Assembly: GCA_959022875.1 (NCBI GenBank)
Contig: CAUFAM010000096.1
Span: 1 to 5,633, forward strand
DNA from: an uncultured Oscillospiraceae bacterium
Lineage (GTDB): Bacteria; Bacillota; Clostridia; Oscillospirales; Oscillospiraceae
Direction: 5' to 3'
DNA length: 5,633 nucleotides
In this document: positions 4,732-5,633 of the stretch, in pieces
How positions within the stretch are numbered: position 1 is the stretch's first letter
Layout of the letters: every line of letters begins with the position of its first letter
Program-made: the position numbers and the translations under genes
Notes under the pieces: model-generated
Told to the model about the DNA's origin: nothing
Database searches by the model: none
The model's input: the letters and a program-made list of their open reading frames with translations, nothing else

Positions 4732-5633
4732 ACGGTGCCATCCATCACGGCCTTGGCCACCCGTTCCAGCTCCTGGGCGCTTGATTTCCAGCCTCCCTTG
4801 ATGGCCGCCTTGCAGGCCATGGTGTGGAGCAGCTCGTCCCGGGCGGCGGCGGGGTCGGCCTTTCCGGTGGTGAGGAGTTTCTGGGCAATCTCCTCCAGAG
4901 TGGCGGGGATGTCCTCCACCGCCACGTCAAAGGGAGCCTGGCGTACAGCCAGGTCCTGGCCCAGCTCGTCTACCTCAAAGCCAAACTCCTCCAGCAGCGC
5001 CTGATGATCCAGCAGCACCTGCCGCTGGCTGGGGTCCAGGCGGCACAGGGCGGGGGAGAGCAGGCTCTGGGCCATGGGGTCATAGCCCGCGGCCTTCATC
5101 CGGTCGAAGTTCATCCGCTCGTGGGCAGCGTGCTTGTCGATGAGAAACACCGTGTCCCCCTGCTCCACAAGGATATAGGTGTTAAATACCTCTCCGGCCA
5201 GACGCCAGGCGGGGGTGCTGTCCACCAGGGGCGCCTCCGGGGCCATATCTGCCGCAGGGGCCGGGACCTCCGCTGCCGGAGTGGAAACGGGCTGGGCCTG
5301 CGCCGCCGGAGCGGGGACGGGCTGAACCGGCTGCACAGCTTGGGGAGCGGGAGAAGGTTTCTCCACAGACGCGGGATTTTTGTGGACAAATTCCTGGGCA
5401 GGAAAAGCCTTGGGGGTGGATGTGGAAACCGCCGGGCGGGGGGCAATGGGGTGGACATAGGAGAAGGAATGAGGCGGCTGGGCCGGGGCGGCGGGCTTGG
5501 AAGAAGCCTGCTTGGGAGGCTCATAGGCGCTGTCATGCACCCGGGCCACTGCGGCGGCCGGGACAAAAACGGGAGCGGGGGAAGGTTTCAACGAGGAGTG
5601 GACACCCTCCTGTTTTCCACAATTCGCTCCCTC
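4653..5633 (-). CDS. mutL: DNA mismatch repair protein MutL, linker and C-terminal endonuclease domain (5' part outside the window)
   Basis: MutL couples MutS mismatch recognition to strand processing; in bacteria lacking MutH its C-terminal domain nicks the new strand. The frame stays open to the right edge, so the N-terminal ATPase is off-window. The visible 326 residues begin with a long Pro/Ala-rich linker (5633 to about 5220). The C-terminal domain starts near WRLAGEVFNTYILVEQG. The endonuclease motif reads DKHAAHERMNFD (5138-5103), a DQHA(X)2E(X)4E-type site with K for Q and D for the last E. Next are ACKAAIKGG (4817-4791), CPHGRP (4724-4707) and the terminal QFKRA. The DKHAAHER site indicates the nicking type rather than the MutH-dependent type. 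The last 80 bp are duplicated downstream beyond a small insert. mutS is often next to mutL, but is not visible here. Confidence 0.96.
   Translation of the reverse strand, partial: EGANCGKQEGVHSSLKPSPAPVFVPAAAVARVHDSAYEPPKQASSKPAAPAQPPHSFSYVHPIAPRPAVSTSTPKAFPAQEFVHKNPASVEKPSPAPQAVQPVQPVPAPAAQAQPVSTPAAEVPAPAADMAPEAPLVDSTPAWRLAGEVFNTYILVEQGDTVFLIDKHAAHERMNFDRMKAAGYDPMAQSLLSPALCRLDPSQRQVLLDHQALLEEFGFEVDELGQDLAVRQAPFDVAVEDIPATLEEIAQKLLTTGKADPAAARDELLHTMACKAAIKGGWKSSAQELERVAKAVMDGTVKYCPHGRPVAIELTRKELEKQFKRA
5271..5324 (-). repeat. Imperfect 30-bp tandem repeat in the MutL linker
   Basis: Two units of 24 matched positions (5271-5294 and 5301-5324, 20/24 identical, 30-bp period) encode the similar peptides QPVPAPAA and QPVSTPAA in the disordered linker. 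Such repeats can change in number by slippage without affecting the folded domains if the frame is kept. Confidence 0.7.

Overview
The window is a GC-rich bacterial segment in which every supported gene lies on the minus strand, so transcription runs from right to left. SepF, YlmE/YggS, MiaA next to Hfq, and an endonuclease-type MutL point to a Gram-positive (monoderm) member of the Bacillota. The GC-rich, Ala/Arg-rich coding and the gene order suggest Clostridia, perhaps Oscillospiraceae. That placement is inference and has not been checked against a database.

In transcription order the layout is: the 3' part of mutL (mismatch repair, running off the right edge); a 205-nt spacer with a duplicated mutL tail and a small inverted-repeat element; a 221-residue protein I do not recognise; miaA (tRNA A37 prenylation); hfq (RNA chaperone); an HlyD-like membrane-anchored adaptor; yggS/ylmE (PLP-homeostasis protein); and sepF (cell-division protein, running off the left edge). 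Apart from the mutL spacer, gaps are 34-60 nt and nearly every gene has a good Shine-Dalgarno sequence, so this reads as one housekeeping operon. I see no convincing factor-independent terminator. The frequent pairings miaA-hfq and ylmE-sepF are both present, with the HlyD-like gene between them.

The most unusual part is 4471-4731. The last 80 bp of mutL occur twice as direct repeats 181 bp apart, with only three mismatches. All three fall at third codon positions and are synonymous. Between the copies is a 101-bp insert rich in hairpins, and with the start of the downstream copy it forms a 112-bp unit bounded by perfect 12-bp inverted repeats. The downstream mutL tail is in frame with an ATG inside the insert, giving a 54-codon chimeric reading frame. 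This looks like the scar of an insertion or allelic exchange at the mutL 3' end that left the MutL protein unchanged. A strain-mixture assembly artefact must also be considered.

A second notable signal is a near-consensus SigA-type promoter (TTGACA, 17 bp, GATAAT) inside the 3' part of yggS. It sits in a 33% GC patch and is placed to transcribe sepF separately from the rest of the operon.
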